Assembly (NCBI GenBank): GCA_012845835.1
Contig: JABAKD010000004.1
Span: forward strand, 2,184,433-2,248,432
DNA from: Undaria pinnatifida
Lineage: Eukaryota > Sar > Phaeophyceae > Laminariales > Alariaceae
Length of the DNA: 64,000 nucleotides
Direction of reading: 5' to 3'
A program made the translations under genes and the position numbers. Shown one piece after another: positions 54,690 through 64,000 of the stretch. The notes beneath the pieces were generated by a model. That model saw only the letters and a program-made list of their open reading frames with translations, searched no databases and was not told the origin of the DNA. Numbering within the stretch: the stretch's first letter is position 1; each line of letters opens with the position of its first letter.

Positions 54690-56280
54690 GTTCAAATATA
54701 CCGCTGTGAGATTTGGTGAGATCGAAGATTTCGTCGAAGCTCATATTTTACAAGATATGTGTGAAAACTGCGACCTCGCGTAATACTGTGTGTGTTCGAA
54801 TTAAGGACATAGGTCGGCGTCTCCCCTTAGAGCTAGCCTGTACCAGGGTCAACAGGGTGATATGAATCCATCTGGGCACTGAAACTATAAAACCCGTGTT
54901 TGAGCGCGACTGAATCTGACGGCTGTGGCCAGTTGATTGTGAATATCCTGTAGTCGTAGGACTGGTGACGGGACGGCGGGGGTTTGAGGCGCGGGGGGGG
55001 GTTCCAACATTTCAAGGTCCCGCACAAATGTATAGGAGCCTAATGCACGCGTGGTGCTAGGTCTAGGTGATGGTGGGGGTGGCGGGGAAGGAAAGGGCAG
55101 GAGGGGAGTTCATGGGAACTTGAATACCAAATACACCCGCACCATCGCCTAGACCTAGCACGTATAGTAAAGTTCCTCCCAGGTATACATTGGTGCGACC
55201 TAAAGGGGTTTGATCCCCCCCCCTCGTTGTGTTCTTTCCCGTCGCCCCACCGAAAATCAAAATCTACCGGAGAAATAAACACCACCAGACAGTTGGTATA
55301 ATAACTCAATTCCATCCATGCCGTATATAGCATATTTGCGTACTTGGTGCCCCTTTTGATTTGTCTTTTTTTTCCCCTGGGGTATTCTCCCACTCACTCC
55401 AGCAGAGGTGTCCTGAGACCACGGATTGGTTATGTTATGCGAGTTAATGTGAGAAAACAACAACAACAACAAGGTTTACTTTTTTTTTTTTTTCGGTTCC
55501 TAAACACAATCAAAATGGACTTTTAAATTTTAAGTTGAACTTACGAAAGTCCTGGTTTCGGTTCATTTCGGCTCGAAAAACAGAAACAGACTCGAAAATA
55601 GTATTATAAAAACTAAAGTACACTCCAGCTGTGAGATCGAATATTTTGTCGAAACTCATCTTTGCAAGCTGAGTGTGATTCTCCGATCGCGCGTATTACG
55701 GGTTGTGTGTCCTCATTAAGGACATAGGTCGGCGACTCCCCTAGCAACTACATACAGTGTAGCTATCAGGGTCAACAGGGTGATGTTAGGCAGTCTGTGC
55801 GCGGAAACTATAAAACCCGTTTCTGAGGGGGACAAAATCTGACAGCTGTGGAAGGAAATGCATCAGTTCATCAAGTGAATCCTGCAAGTCGAATTTCCGG
55901 TGAGGGGAGGGCGAAGTTTTCAAGCACGTGGGGGCCTGATTGTGATCAAAGGGGGGCGGGAGGGGGGGAGGGGGTGGAGGGGACGGGTGGGGCAGGTTAA
56001 CTTGTGCTTGGAAACTATATATATCTTGTGAGGGAGGGGGGGGAATGTGGCGGGGGGGCGGGGGGGCGGGGGGGGCGGGGGGGGGGGCTTTAGGTATCAT
56101 AGATGTAGGGGTTTGCTATACGCGTGGTGCTAGGTCTAAGCGATGGTGCGGGTGGTGGGGAAGGAGGGGGCGTTGGGGGCGGGGATGGGTGTGAAATGCA
56201 GCAACAGCATGGACGGCTCTAAAACGATAACGAGGTGATATCCAGGGCGTGGAAGTGTTTATTTCTCTAGCGGATTTTGA
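54690..56280 (-). repeat. Poly-C-rich dispersed repeat, minus-strand copies
   Basis: Reverse-complement counterpart of 28745-30120. It has the CTTGCAAAGATGAG motif at 54715-54790 and 55625-55705, the GTCCTCATTAAGGACATAGG module at 55716, CTATCAGGGTCAACAGGGTG near 55765, GCTAGGTCTAGGTGATGGTG near 55055 and GCTAGGTCTAAGCGATGGTG near 56128, and G-runs up to about 12. At least two copies are nested or tandem. Confidence 0.8.
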
Positions 56281-57976
56281 TATTAGGTGGGGCGTTTAGG
56301 CAAGAGGAAGCGAGGGGAAAACAATAGTATTATCGGCCTACTCCAAGAACGTGCTCGCTTCCTGTGCCTCGTATGAAGCGCTTCGCCTTCGATGTTGCTT
56401 TTCGCTCTCGATAATTCCCCGATTCGCCGTCTAGCGATGAACTCGAGAATCACGAAACCACGAATTATCTCGTCCAGTGAGCGACCGCTGTCCAGTTGTA
56501 AACAACAACTCTGTCTGTTCGCGTGTTTCACCAGTCTGCCAGCACCGTCCCGTGCGGTATCCATTTATTATCGCCACAAGCGCGATTAACTAGACAATGC
56601 CAGCTGCTGCTGTCAAAGTAAGCTACGTGCGTACTCCACCACAGAAACCATGAACCATAACGCCGAATTCTCTTTATGAACAACAATCAACACATTATTC
56701 TTATCGGTTCCCGATTCCTAATGTTATTTCTCTGTTCCGGTTAATTCGGCTCGAAGTCTGAAAGAACGTTTTGCTCACGCGCAAAGAGGATATATTGCTG
56801 TATGCATCGGATTTTGGCTCGACGGTGAAAACACTGTCTCGATAAACAAGAAACGGTCTCAACTCCAAGAAAAAAATCAGCTGGTTCCGCTCGGAATATG
56901 AAAAATCGGCTCAATTTTACGCTGAAAAGAGCTACTTCTGACTGTTTCTACGATGATAGCCTCCACCAAAAATAGGGATATTCTTCAACGAGGGCTTTAT
57001 GGCTGGTCGACACGAGGAAGGGTGTCATGAAGGAACTATCTCCAAGTTTCTTGCTTGCAAAAGACCGTCGAACGACGACGTCGGGTTGACAAGGTGCACC
57101 GTATTTAACGAGATTAGGACGGGAGCTGGTTTCCAAACCGACGACATCGCTAACGAAAAGTTAGGGGAGCTACCGCAGAACGACCCTTATGGGGAGTATT
57201 TCGGTCTCATTTGTCTACGTGATATTGTAAGAAGAGCGAATCAAAGTCGGCTTTGCCATCAACATTCGGCCCGCGTAATTAAAAGTTGGCTCTGCCCCCA
57301 ACAATCGGCGAACAAAGAACAACGAACGGCTTTTAACAAAGCCCCTCGGACAAGCCGCATCCCAGAATGAATGGAAAATCGTTTTTCTCGTTTTTTTTTC
57401 GGGTAAAACCAATCAAGGCTCAGTCTTGTCGTGCCCCTATGTGTCCAGAGTTCACTTACTTGTCATCTTTTAGATCTGGGGTCACATACACCCCCATTCC
57501 CACCACGCCACGTGCCTTCATGTTTAAAGTTTTCTTGCCTCGCCGACGCGAGTCGGATTGCCCATACGCACGCTAAGCCCATTCGGCAAACATTTTTTTA
57601 ATCACAGGCAACAACTTTTCCTTGTAGGGTGAACCCGTGGCATACCGCATTCAGCAGTTCCAATAATAAACAATTACGTTCGATTTCTGGGTGTCCCGTA
57701 GTTTAGGCCCCGAGATTGCCTGTTTCCGAACGCCCTGATGGCCTGCCGCTTGGAGCGCCATGGATCATTACGATAGTATTATTATCGTAATACGTTGATC
57801 GGCATGATGATGTGATTAACGCGACGGCACGACATGACACATCATGCCATATGAGTGCCATTTGAGTGCCGAGTTCAATAGACCCCCGGGATTCGACGTT
57901 GCAAGGCACCGAGATGAACGTCCTTGATGCTCTGACGTCTGCCAGCCTGACACTTGCTTGGAGTACTGCTTGTTGT
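56281..57976. other. Stretch without recognisable genes
   Basis: Short frames on both strands. A minus-strand frame ending at 57215 (FNYAGRMLMAKPTLIRSS) faintly recalls hAT transposase C-termini but is too short and isolated to call. Confidence 0.45.
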
Positions 57977-58238
57977 ACGTGCTACAATAGTGGTGCACCA
58001 CATTTTTCCCGAGGTTCTTCACGTTTGGAGGTTAAGACACGTCCTTCTTAACCCTAAAACTGATTTGGAGACAGATAGAACTGCTACCGGATGAAAGATG
58101 GCATGGCCTAAGTACCCAACGAGAATCATCATGAAATACAATTAACCTATTTCCAGCAATTTTGGGTTAAGGAGTGTCTTAAGTCATTCAGAAAACATAT
58201 TCGCCAAAAAACGGTATACCTCTGTCGTAGCACTCGTC
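57977..58238. mobile_element. MITE family 1, copy g
   Basis: Left ACGTGCTACAATAGTGGTGC, right TATACCTCTGTCGTAGCACT and CGTC. The interior matches copy c (CCGGATGAAAGATGGCATGG, TTTCCAGCAATTTTGGGTTA). It directly abuts copy h. Confidence 0.8.
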
Positions 58239-58514
58239 CATGTTACGGTATCGCAAAGGTGCACCAACAACTGTTTTTTGGCGCTCCCCACTTGATGATC
58301 TGTATGCACTTACCGCGTACTATCATCTTAACATCAAAATCGATTGGGGCAAACGTAAAAGTGATTCCCGATGACCATTCCCATGACGTAGGTGTACAAC
58401 GAAAGTCATGGGGGGAGGGAAATATCGAATTTCCAACCAGTTTGGGTTAAGGAGCCCCGCCATTCAAGAAATGCTCAAGCCGAAAAAGGATGACTCGCTA
58501 TGGTAGCACGCGTC
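58239..58514. mobile_element. MITE family 1, copy h
   Basis: Left CATGTTACGGTATCGCAAAG then GTGCACCA, right GATGACTCGCTATGGTAGCA then CGCGTC. The interior keeps CATGGGGGGAGGG and CCAGTTTGGGTTAAGGAGCC. It sits tail to head with copy g and no spacer. Confidence 0.75.
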
Positions 58515-58996
58515 TAGTGACTCCTCCAGTGCCTGGTATGGTCCTGATGGTTGGCATATGCAAGTGACGTCAGCGTCAAAGCTTGCGTGAACGAATATAG
58601 ATGTGACATAGCGTAACATCAATAATTCCTTGCTTGTACTCTCTTCCATCAGGCACATGGAGGTTGGTGAATATTCAGTTAAATCATATTCATACAATAC
58701 AGGCATATACAGGTAGGTGTATACTGTACACCGATATATACTGCTTTGCCACTCACTGCTGTTTTATTAGGGTCTCCTGCACTACTTTGTTTTTTTTGCG
58801 TGGAAGCTCATGAAGGCTTCCGTGGAAGCTTCCACCGCTTCCACGGAAGCCTCCATCGCTTCCATGGAAGGTTTCGTGGAAGCATTCATGGAAGTTATGG
58901 AAGCTTCCATGGAAAAAAAACGGAAGCTTCCACGAAAGCTTCCACGAAAGCTTCCACAAAAGCTTCCACGAAAGCTTCCACGAAAGCTTCCACGAA

Positions 58997-59048
58997 GGGT
59001 TACGGGTTAGGGTTAGGGTTAGGGTTAGGGTTAGGGTTAGGGTTAGGT
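58997..59048 (+). repeat. Interstitial telomere-type (GGGTTA)n tract
   Basis: About eight GGGTTA units, mostly perfect, flanked on both sides by the GGAAGCTTCC minisatellite. A shorter, degenerate tract is at 59251-59295. Confidence 0.95.
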
Positions 59049-59250
59049 TCCGTGAAAGAATCCGTGAAAGGTTCAGTGGAAGCAAATTTACTTCAGCGAA
59101 AGCTTCGGTAAAATAAATTTACTTCCACGAAAGCTTCGGTGAAAGCTTCCGTGAAAGGTTCCGTGAAAACGTTCGTGGAATCAAGTTTACTCCAGTTTGA
59201 AAGCGTCGGTAAAAAGTTTCCACGAAAGCTTCCAAAAAAGCTTCCAAGAA

Positions 59251-59295
59251 GGGTTAGGGGTTAGGGTTAGGGTTAAGGCTGAGGTTAGGGTTGGG
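59251..59295 (+). repeat. Second interstitial telomere-type tract
   Basis: GGGTTAGGGGTTAGGGTTAG, then GGTTAAGGCTGAGGTTAGGG. It is preceded by the same CTTCCA-AAGAAGGGTTA junction and followed by the same GGTTCCGTGAAAG as the first tract, so the pair looks like a duplicated cassette. Confidence 0.9.
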
Positions 59296-60526
59296 TTCCG
59301 TGAAAGCGTCCGTGAAAGCTTCCGTGGAAGCAAATTTGCTGCCGCGAAAGATTCGGTGACCGCAATATACTTCCACCACAGCTTCCGTGGAAGAAAATTT
59401 ACATCCACGGAAGCTTCCGTGAAAGTTTCCGCGGAAGTAACTTTCGTGGAAGCTTTCACGAAAGCTTCCGTGGAAGTAACTTCCGGGGAAGGTTCCGTGG
59501 GAGCTTTCACGGAAGCCTCCTTGGAAGAAACGTGCGCGGAAGCTTCCACGACAAAATTCCGTGGAAGTTACTTCCACCGAAGCTTCCACGGAAGCTTCCA
59601 CGCTTCCATGCCGTTGAAGTTTCCATGGAAGCTTCCACGCTTTAATGGAAGCTTCCATCGCTTTCATGGAAGCTTTCATGGAATCTTTCATGGGCTTCCA
59701 CCAAAAATGCAGATAGTGCGAGTGGCTGCCGGTATAAGTATATGATATTTACGACGGTCATGTTGCTTGCTGTGCTGCCGTGCGCCGGGCGTCGGGCGTA
59801 TTCGAATTTAGTAACCGCGGTAGCGGTGGCCACTTTTGTGTAAACCGGTGTTTGATCACTTGCCACTGGTGTGCGCACTGAAGTTTTGACAGGAGAAGGC
59901 TCTCCTAAATCGGCGAAATGTTTTTTGGGGGCACGCAGCAGTGTTTTCCTCTACCTCAGATAATCACTACCACCACCACCAACCACAGTGCCTGTCACTG
60001 TAAATAACTCGTTTTTGGGGGTGTTGGAGAAACTTGATTTTCTCCATCAGAGACACTTAAATTCGCTATTTAGTGTTTCTTTTCACTAGGTGCACAACGG
60101 CGTTGGGCATCATTTATTCTAACATACTGTCAACAAGCAATAACGACCTTTTGAATTACGTCGAGAAAACCGTTTTTTCCTACATACAGGAAACGAAATC
60201 GCTAAATTAAATTTTCCTTGAGAAAAAAAAGTGAATTTTAGGTTCACCTATGACACCCCCACATTGCTCTCCAGTAGCTCTCTCCGTAATTGCAACGAAA
60301 ACCAAAAATTGTTTTGTTTGAAAATTAGTATTTTCTGACCGAGGAGTAGGGATTTGAAAAACCGTACAAATCGAGATTAATTACTAATGTGAAGTTAAAG
60401 GCGGGGAAACAGAGTGCCCCCTGCAGGTCTGTCAATTGAGCAGGTCCTCGTAGAGTACCCACCTTCGTTTCCATCGTAGAGACGTAGCTTTATTCGTTTC
60501 CACCAGAGCCCCGGATAGCTTCTGAC

Positions 60527-60548
60527 ATCGGAGGCACGTGCCTCCGAT
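60527..60548. other. Perfect 22-bp palindrome with CACGTG centre
   Basis: Two 11-bp arms, ATCGGAGGCAC and its exact complement, with no spacer, inside the core of the TIR element. It contains an E-box/G-box core (CACGTG). It may be a protein-binding or cruciform site. Confidence 0.85.
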
Positions 60549-61159
60549 CTATTTCATAAACTTTCCCGGATATAAAACGTCAACCTTATCATACGAAACC
60601 CATCCCCGAGTGATTTCAAGTTCGGATAATTACAGGCCTTTCGAGGCCGTATCTTAACACCAGCCCACCATGATGAGTCGCATACGCAGAAATATGGGCG
60701 AGATTCGGGGAAACTCCGGTTCTACGAACTAAACCATGAGCCGAAGATGCGGCTCCTCAAAACCCGCTCCCACACCTCTAATCGTCTGGCTATGGAGCCA
60801 GAAACACGCGAAGGAAAGCAGTTGAAAGAAACGCAGACCCTACAACAAGTCAAAAGTTACCCATCAAAGCCCTGCCGTGTGCCGCCGGTGTGGCGGGGAG
60901 GGGGTGTCAAGGATGTCTCTATGTGCATCTGTCAACAGCTGAACACATTTCTACCTTTGTGTACGATTGCGACAACTTGACAGTCGTGTGTCGGTAGTAG
61001 CGATATGTAGCGCAGACGTAGATTGCAGCAACTAGTATTTCTGCGTAGCAGTAGAAAAGAATCTAGCGGGCACACCTTTATGTCTCCGTAGCATGTATTC
61101 TCTTGTTCTAGAAATATTCCGGAAGCATGATAGGTCAAGGTTGACCGGGACATTTACGT

Positions 61160-61290
61160 TGAACGTGTGTAGCTTCTGGAAGCCTTCTAGAAGCTTCTGG
61201 AATTTCTGTGAGCTTCTGGAAGCGTTTCAGATCGAGGTTGCTGCTTCTAGAACGTAGGAAACCTTCCAGAATCATTCTGGAATCATTCTG
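61160..61290. repeat. AGCTTCTGGAAG-type inverted repeat cluster
   Basis: GCTTCTGGAAGC, CTTCTAGAAGCTTCTGGAA, GCTTCTGGAAGC, CTTCCAGAATCATTCTGGAA and TCATTCTGGA are overlapping palindromes within the TIR element core. They are reminiscent of, but distinct from, the 58.8-kb block. Confidence 0.75.
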
Positions 61291-62174
61291 GATATTTTGT
61301 GTGATCGGCTTATTTTTGTCGTATTCGAGAAGAGTGGCCCAGCCTTTAGCTCGCCCACCCTTCTCACTTCTCATCGGCACCAGCAAAACCTGACTTGGGA
61401 GTCAGTCAGTAATCAAACATCTTCATTTCTCTGTTTCTGAGTCGCTCGCAGTTCGACTGCTCTCTAAGTGTATACCTCTGAGGTAGGCCACACAGCCTCC
61501 GGGCATCAGCGGCATCTACCTGCTGCTGGGACACAGCGCACTATTCTTAACAGGGGGCAGAAAAGGCTCTAGAACCTGCCGCATGTCGCGGGTGTGGCGT
61601 GGGGGGCAGGAAAGGCTCTGCGGCAAAGCAACCACAGATAAGGTACTATGGCGAGGCGAGCCCTCGTCGATATAGAGGGGAACACAGGCGCCTCAACAAA
61701 AGGAAGAAGTCATGCGAAAAACCTCCCGCGGGCTATCGGCAAAGCAGGGGGTTAGACGAGCTTTAACACTAGACACTAGTGCACGGTTGGTTCTGATTTG
61801 TAAAATTTCTCAAACCCTCACTCCTCGGGCAAAACATACCATTTAATATTTTTGAAAGAAAAAACGTGTTGTTTTCCTTGCAAATACGAAGAGAGCTACG
61901 GGAGAACAATATAGGGGTGCCATGCAGTAGGTGAATCCGAAGTTCACATTTTTTTCCTATAAGAAATGAGCGATTTCGTTTACTATAGGAAAACTGTTTT
62001 CTCGCCGCAATTCAACAGGTCATTTTGGTTTTGTTGACAATATTTAGAATAAAAGATGCCCAACGTCGTTGTGCACCTAGTAAAAACAACCGCTGGTCAA
62101 TTTGAATTTTTCCGATGCCGAAAATCAATTTTTCCGAACCCCAAAAAGAGAGGACTACAGTGACTGGCACTGTA

Positions 62175-62650
62175 CATCGGTAAGACCAAGAATGAATGCT
62201 ACTCTTGTACGAAACAACGCTTGGTTGTGCAACATATCACTACTGGATCGGCGTTTGGAATATCGCTCAGCATGTGCCGCCGTACCTAGCAGCACTTAGC
62301 TGTGGCGGTGTAGCTACCGGGATAAGGGTGCCTATATCCTGTAGCAGCGACATCATAAACTCCTTACTGAGTTATCTCGTAATACGACCCCTCGACGGAG
62401 GGTTGCGCAGCCTAGCTTAAGATATTCCAACACTTCGAAATATGTTTAGAAATAGGCGGCAACAGTAGCAGATTGACGTAGTCGGAACGTTCAGTAGAAA
62501 CTGCACACGCGTAGCCCGTGGAGCATATAATCACTATGGCTATATCGTCTCATAGTGGATAGGTGCACTGCCCAGTCTCCCCGTAGTCATGCGTACTAAG
62601 TGCCAGGCATGACTAGCTTTTTTTTATAATTTACATTTTCATTTTATTTT
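62175..62650. other. Stretch without recognisable genes
   Basis: Unique sequence between the TIR element and the last SINE; no motif seen. Confidence 0.45.
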
Positions 62651-62943
62651 TTTCACACACATCTACTTTCCAGCTTCTGCATAAGCCGTGGTCACAGGCA
62701 TCGTCCCTTCTCCCCCCCGGTTCTTGCCTTCAATTTTTAACGCGCATAGGGTTCAGCAATCCCACTGCTCGTCGAAGTTTCATTGCATGTTGCGAACCCA
62801 CGCTCTCGTGCTTTTCGCAAGTCAATTTGTGCACAAGAAAAAGTCCCCACGAATTTATACGAGTATGCACTCAGGGGGATTCCAACTCACGAAACGGACC
62901 TATATCAGGCTCGAGGATAACCTGATACGCCACCGGGGCGACC
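62651..62943 (-). repeat. tRNA-derived SINE copy
   Basis: Plus-strand text: TTCACACACATCTACTTTCC, CGCGCATAGGGTTCAGCAAT, GTCAATTTGTGCACAAGAAA and GATAACCTGATACGCCACCG, with the reverse B box GGGGGATTCCAACTC carrying two changes. The T-rich start on the plus strand is the A-rich tail of the element. Confidence 0.85.
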
Positions 62944-63829
62944 GGCTAGCATGTATGTCGTACCAGGTGTAGAACAGAGGTGGCCTACTTCCCACCCAAC
63001 CGCATATATTCTACACGGGTGGTTCTACGGACGTACAGCTTGGAGGTATTCAAGAGCTCGACACAATGGCAGTCCCTCACTGTTGTAGCTCCAGAAGGTA
63101 CACGTGTCTAGAGCATGGCAAGTTCCATGGCGTTTGAGGTAACAACTCACGCAGCACCCTACGTGCTCGTTCTGCTTTGCCGGATCCGCCTAGTTTAGCG
63201 TTGCTTCCGAGTCAAACCTCTCCTTCTCGACCACCCAGGCTACTGTGTAGCGGGGTTACGTTTGCGGCATTTGTCTACAGTGGCTCGGGGTCACTCGCGC
63301 GAGTGACCCTTTGCTCCTTTGCGATGTTTGTCGTTCGTGCCGTTATAATTTGGCGACATTAGCCCGCAGTAGGGTGATAAGCTCCTCCGCGCCAAAAACA
63401 CGCCAAATGTCTTTACGCCCGTGAGGTTCAGAGTTACTCCTGCGAGCAATTTAATATATTATATGGCAAAAACGGGGGTATCTCCCCTACCCTACCCTTG
63501 GTGCGACCCTTCCCTGCAACGAGCTGCCTCCCCGGTGATCCCATGCATGGCTGAGTTGTTCTACGGTAGACCTGGCCCAACTTTTCGTTAACGAAATCGC
63601 CGCTTTAAAAAAACAGCTCCCGGCCGTACCTCCCGAAATACGGTGACCCTCGCCACTCCGACGTCATAGTTCGATAACCCCTTGCAAACAAGAAAAAATA
63701 CGAATAGTTGTGCTTCGTAGCGTCCTTCCTCTTGTCGAGCAGCCATGATTGATGATGATCGATGATGAAACGTTCGTTAAGGAAAATCGCTGATTCTGGG
63801 GGAGGCTGTCATCATAGAATCAGTCGGCT
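62944..63829. other. Stretch without recognisable genes
   Basis: It contains the perfect CGCG-centred palindrome at 63288-63309; otherwise unique. Confidence 0.45.
63288..63309. repeat. Perfect 22-bp CGCG-centred palindrome
   Basis: Arms GGGTCACTCGC and its exact complement. It is preceded by TGTCTACAGTGGCTCG and followed by TTTGCTCCTTTGCG, the context shared with 50667 and (minus strand) 54588. It is the best-preserved member of the family. Confidence 0.85.
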
Positions 63830-64000
63830 TCTAACCATCCATGACGGAGTTTTCATTCTCCCCCCCCCCCCCCTCGACCCCCCCCTCCAACGCCCCCTCC
63901 TTTCCCACCACCCGCACGATCGCCTAGACCTAGCACCACGCGTATAACAAGCCCCTACATATCTTTGATTCACAGCCGGAGTGTATTTGAATATTGTATG
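63830..64000 (+). repeat. Poly-C-rich dispersed repeat, partial copy at window edge
   Basis: CATCCATGACGGAGTTTTCA, two C-runs, then ATCGCCTAGACCTAGCACCA and CACAGCCGGAGTGTATTTGA. It matches 29030-29190 closely and continues past the end of the window. Confidence 0.85.

Larger units (their letters stand above)
58801..59700. repeat. GGAAGCTTCC palindromic minisatellite block
   Basis: Dozens of GAAGCTTC-centred palindromes (for example ATGGAAGCTTCCAT near 58895) in 12-bp-type units such as GAAAGCTTCCAC. CGTGGAAG and CGTGAAAG variants fill 900 bp and read open in several frames on both strands (Ala-Ser-Thr-Lys repeats). Two TTAGGG tracts interrupt it. It is a DNA-level repeat rather than a gene. 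Confidence 0.9.
59984..62174. mobile_element. 2.2-kb element with about 390-bp terminal inverted repeats, no transposase
   Basis: Left arm 59984-60375 and right arm 61790-62174 are inverted copies along their length. Outer ends CACAGTGCCTGTCACTGTA and (right end read inward) TACAGTGCCAGTCACTGTA; further in, ACTAGGTGCACAACG-CGTTG, GGGCAT, ACGAAATCGCT and CCGAGGAGT all pair. The 1.4-kb core has no ORF with family motifs and holds a perfect 22-bp palindrome at 60527-60548. Non-autonomous DNA transposon or foldback-type element. CAGTG/CACTG ends recall hAT, but no 8-bp target duplication is visible, so the superfamily is open. Confidence 0.82.

Noticed and set aside
57215-57412. Minus-strand frame recalling a hAT transposase C-terminus (FNYAGRMLMAKPTLIRSS)
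   Set aside because: About 65 codons, isolated, with stops on both sides and no other transposase block nearby; the resemblance is too slight.
58753-59745. Ala-Ser-Thr-Lys repeat proteins on both strands
   Set aside because: Every frame of the GGAAGCTTCC minisatellite stays open because the unit lacks stop codons; there is no start context or splice structure.
60747-60980. 78-codon frame inside the TIR element
   Set aside because: No transposase motif, and the following sequence is partly repeated near 61570 as a non-coding segment.

Overview
The window reads as nuclear DNA of an intron-rich, repeat-rich eukaryote. There are no operons, long ORFs are scarce, and the two recognisable host genes are split into short exons by introns of 0.6-5.1 kb, all with GT-AG ends. 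The ribosomal protein eL36 sequence recalls stramenopile (heterokont algal or oomycete-like) versions, and the intron and repeat load would suit a large algal genome such as a brown alga. That is inference from memory of families, not a search. TTAGGG-type tracts occur internally.

Layout: (1) 1-3.1 kb, minus strand: a decayed non-LTR retrotransposon with AP-endonuclease and reverse transcriptase domains, running off the left edge. (2) 3.5-4.2 kb: ATATC-type pentamer arrays. (3) 4.2-11.4 kb, plus strand: six exons of a GPKOW/MOS2/Spp2-type spliceosomal protein whose phases all join into 407 codons; the G-patch end is not in view. (4) 11.4-20.2 kb: little coding; one Cys-rich ORF with a Gly-rich tail (15.2-16.1 kb, minus) and dispersed repeats. 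(5) 20.2-26.8 kb, minus: eL36 in three exons (103 aa) with a 5.1-kb first intron that holds a GTT microsatellite and a possible extra exon. (6) 26.8-64 kb: a mosaic of mobile and repetitive DNA. It holds a poly-C-rich repeat present as an inverted pair (28.7-30.1 and 54.7-56.3 kb), tRNA-derived SINEs, two related MITE-like families, a broken Copia element with integrase (35.1-37.3 kb), a Copia gag-protease element without integrase or RT (42.4-45.4 kb) flanked by 0.34-kb direct repeats, several satellites, a HindIII-centred palindromic repeat block interleaved with TTAGGG tracts (58.8-59.7 kb), and a 2.2-kb element with about 390-bp terminal inverted repeats (60.0-62.2 kb).

The two host genes act in separate housekeeping processes (pre-mRNA splicing and the large ribosomal subunit). 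I see no functional gene cluster. The most notable content is the set of apparently uncharacterised dispersed repeat families, recognised here only by comparing copies inside this window.
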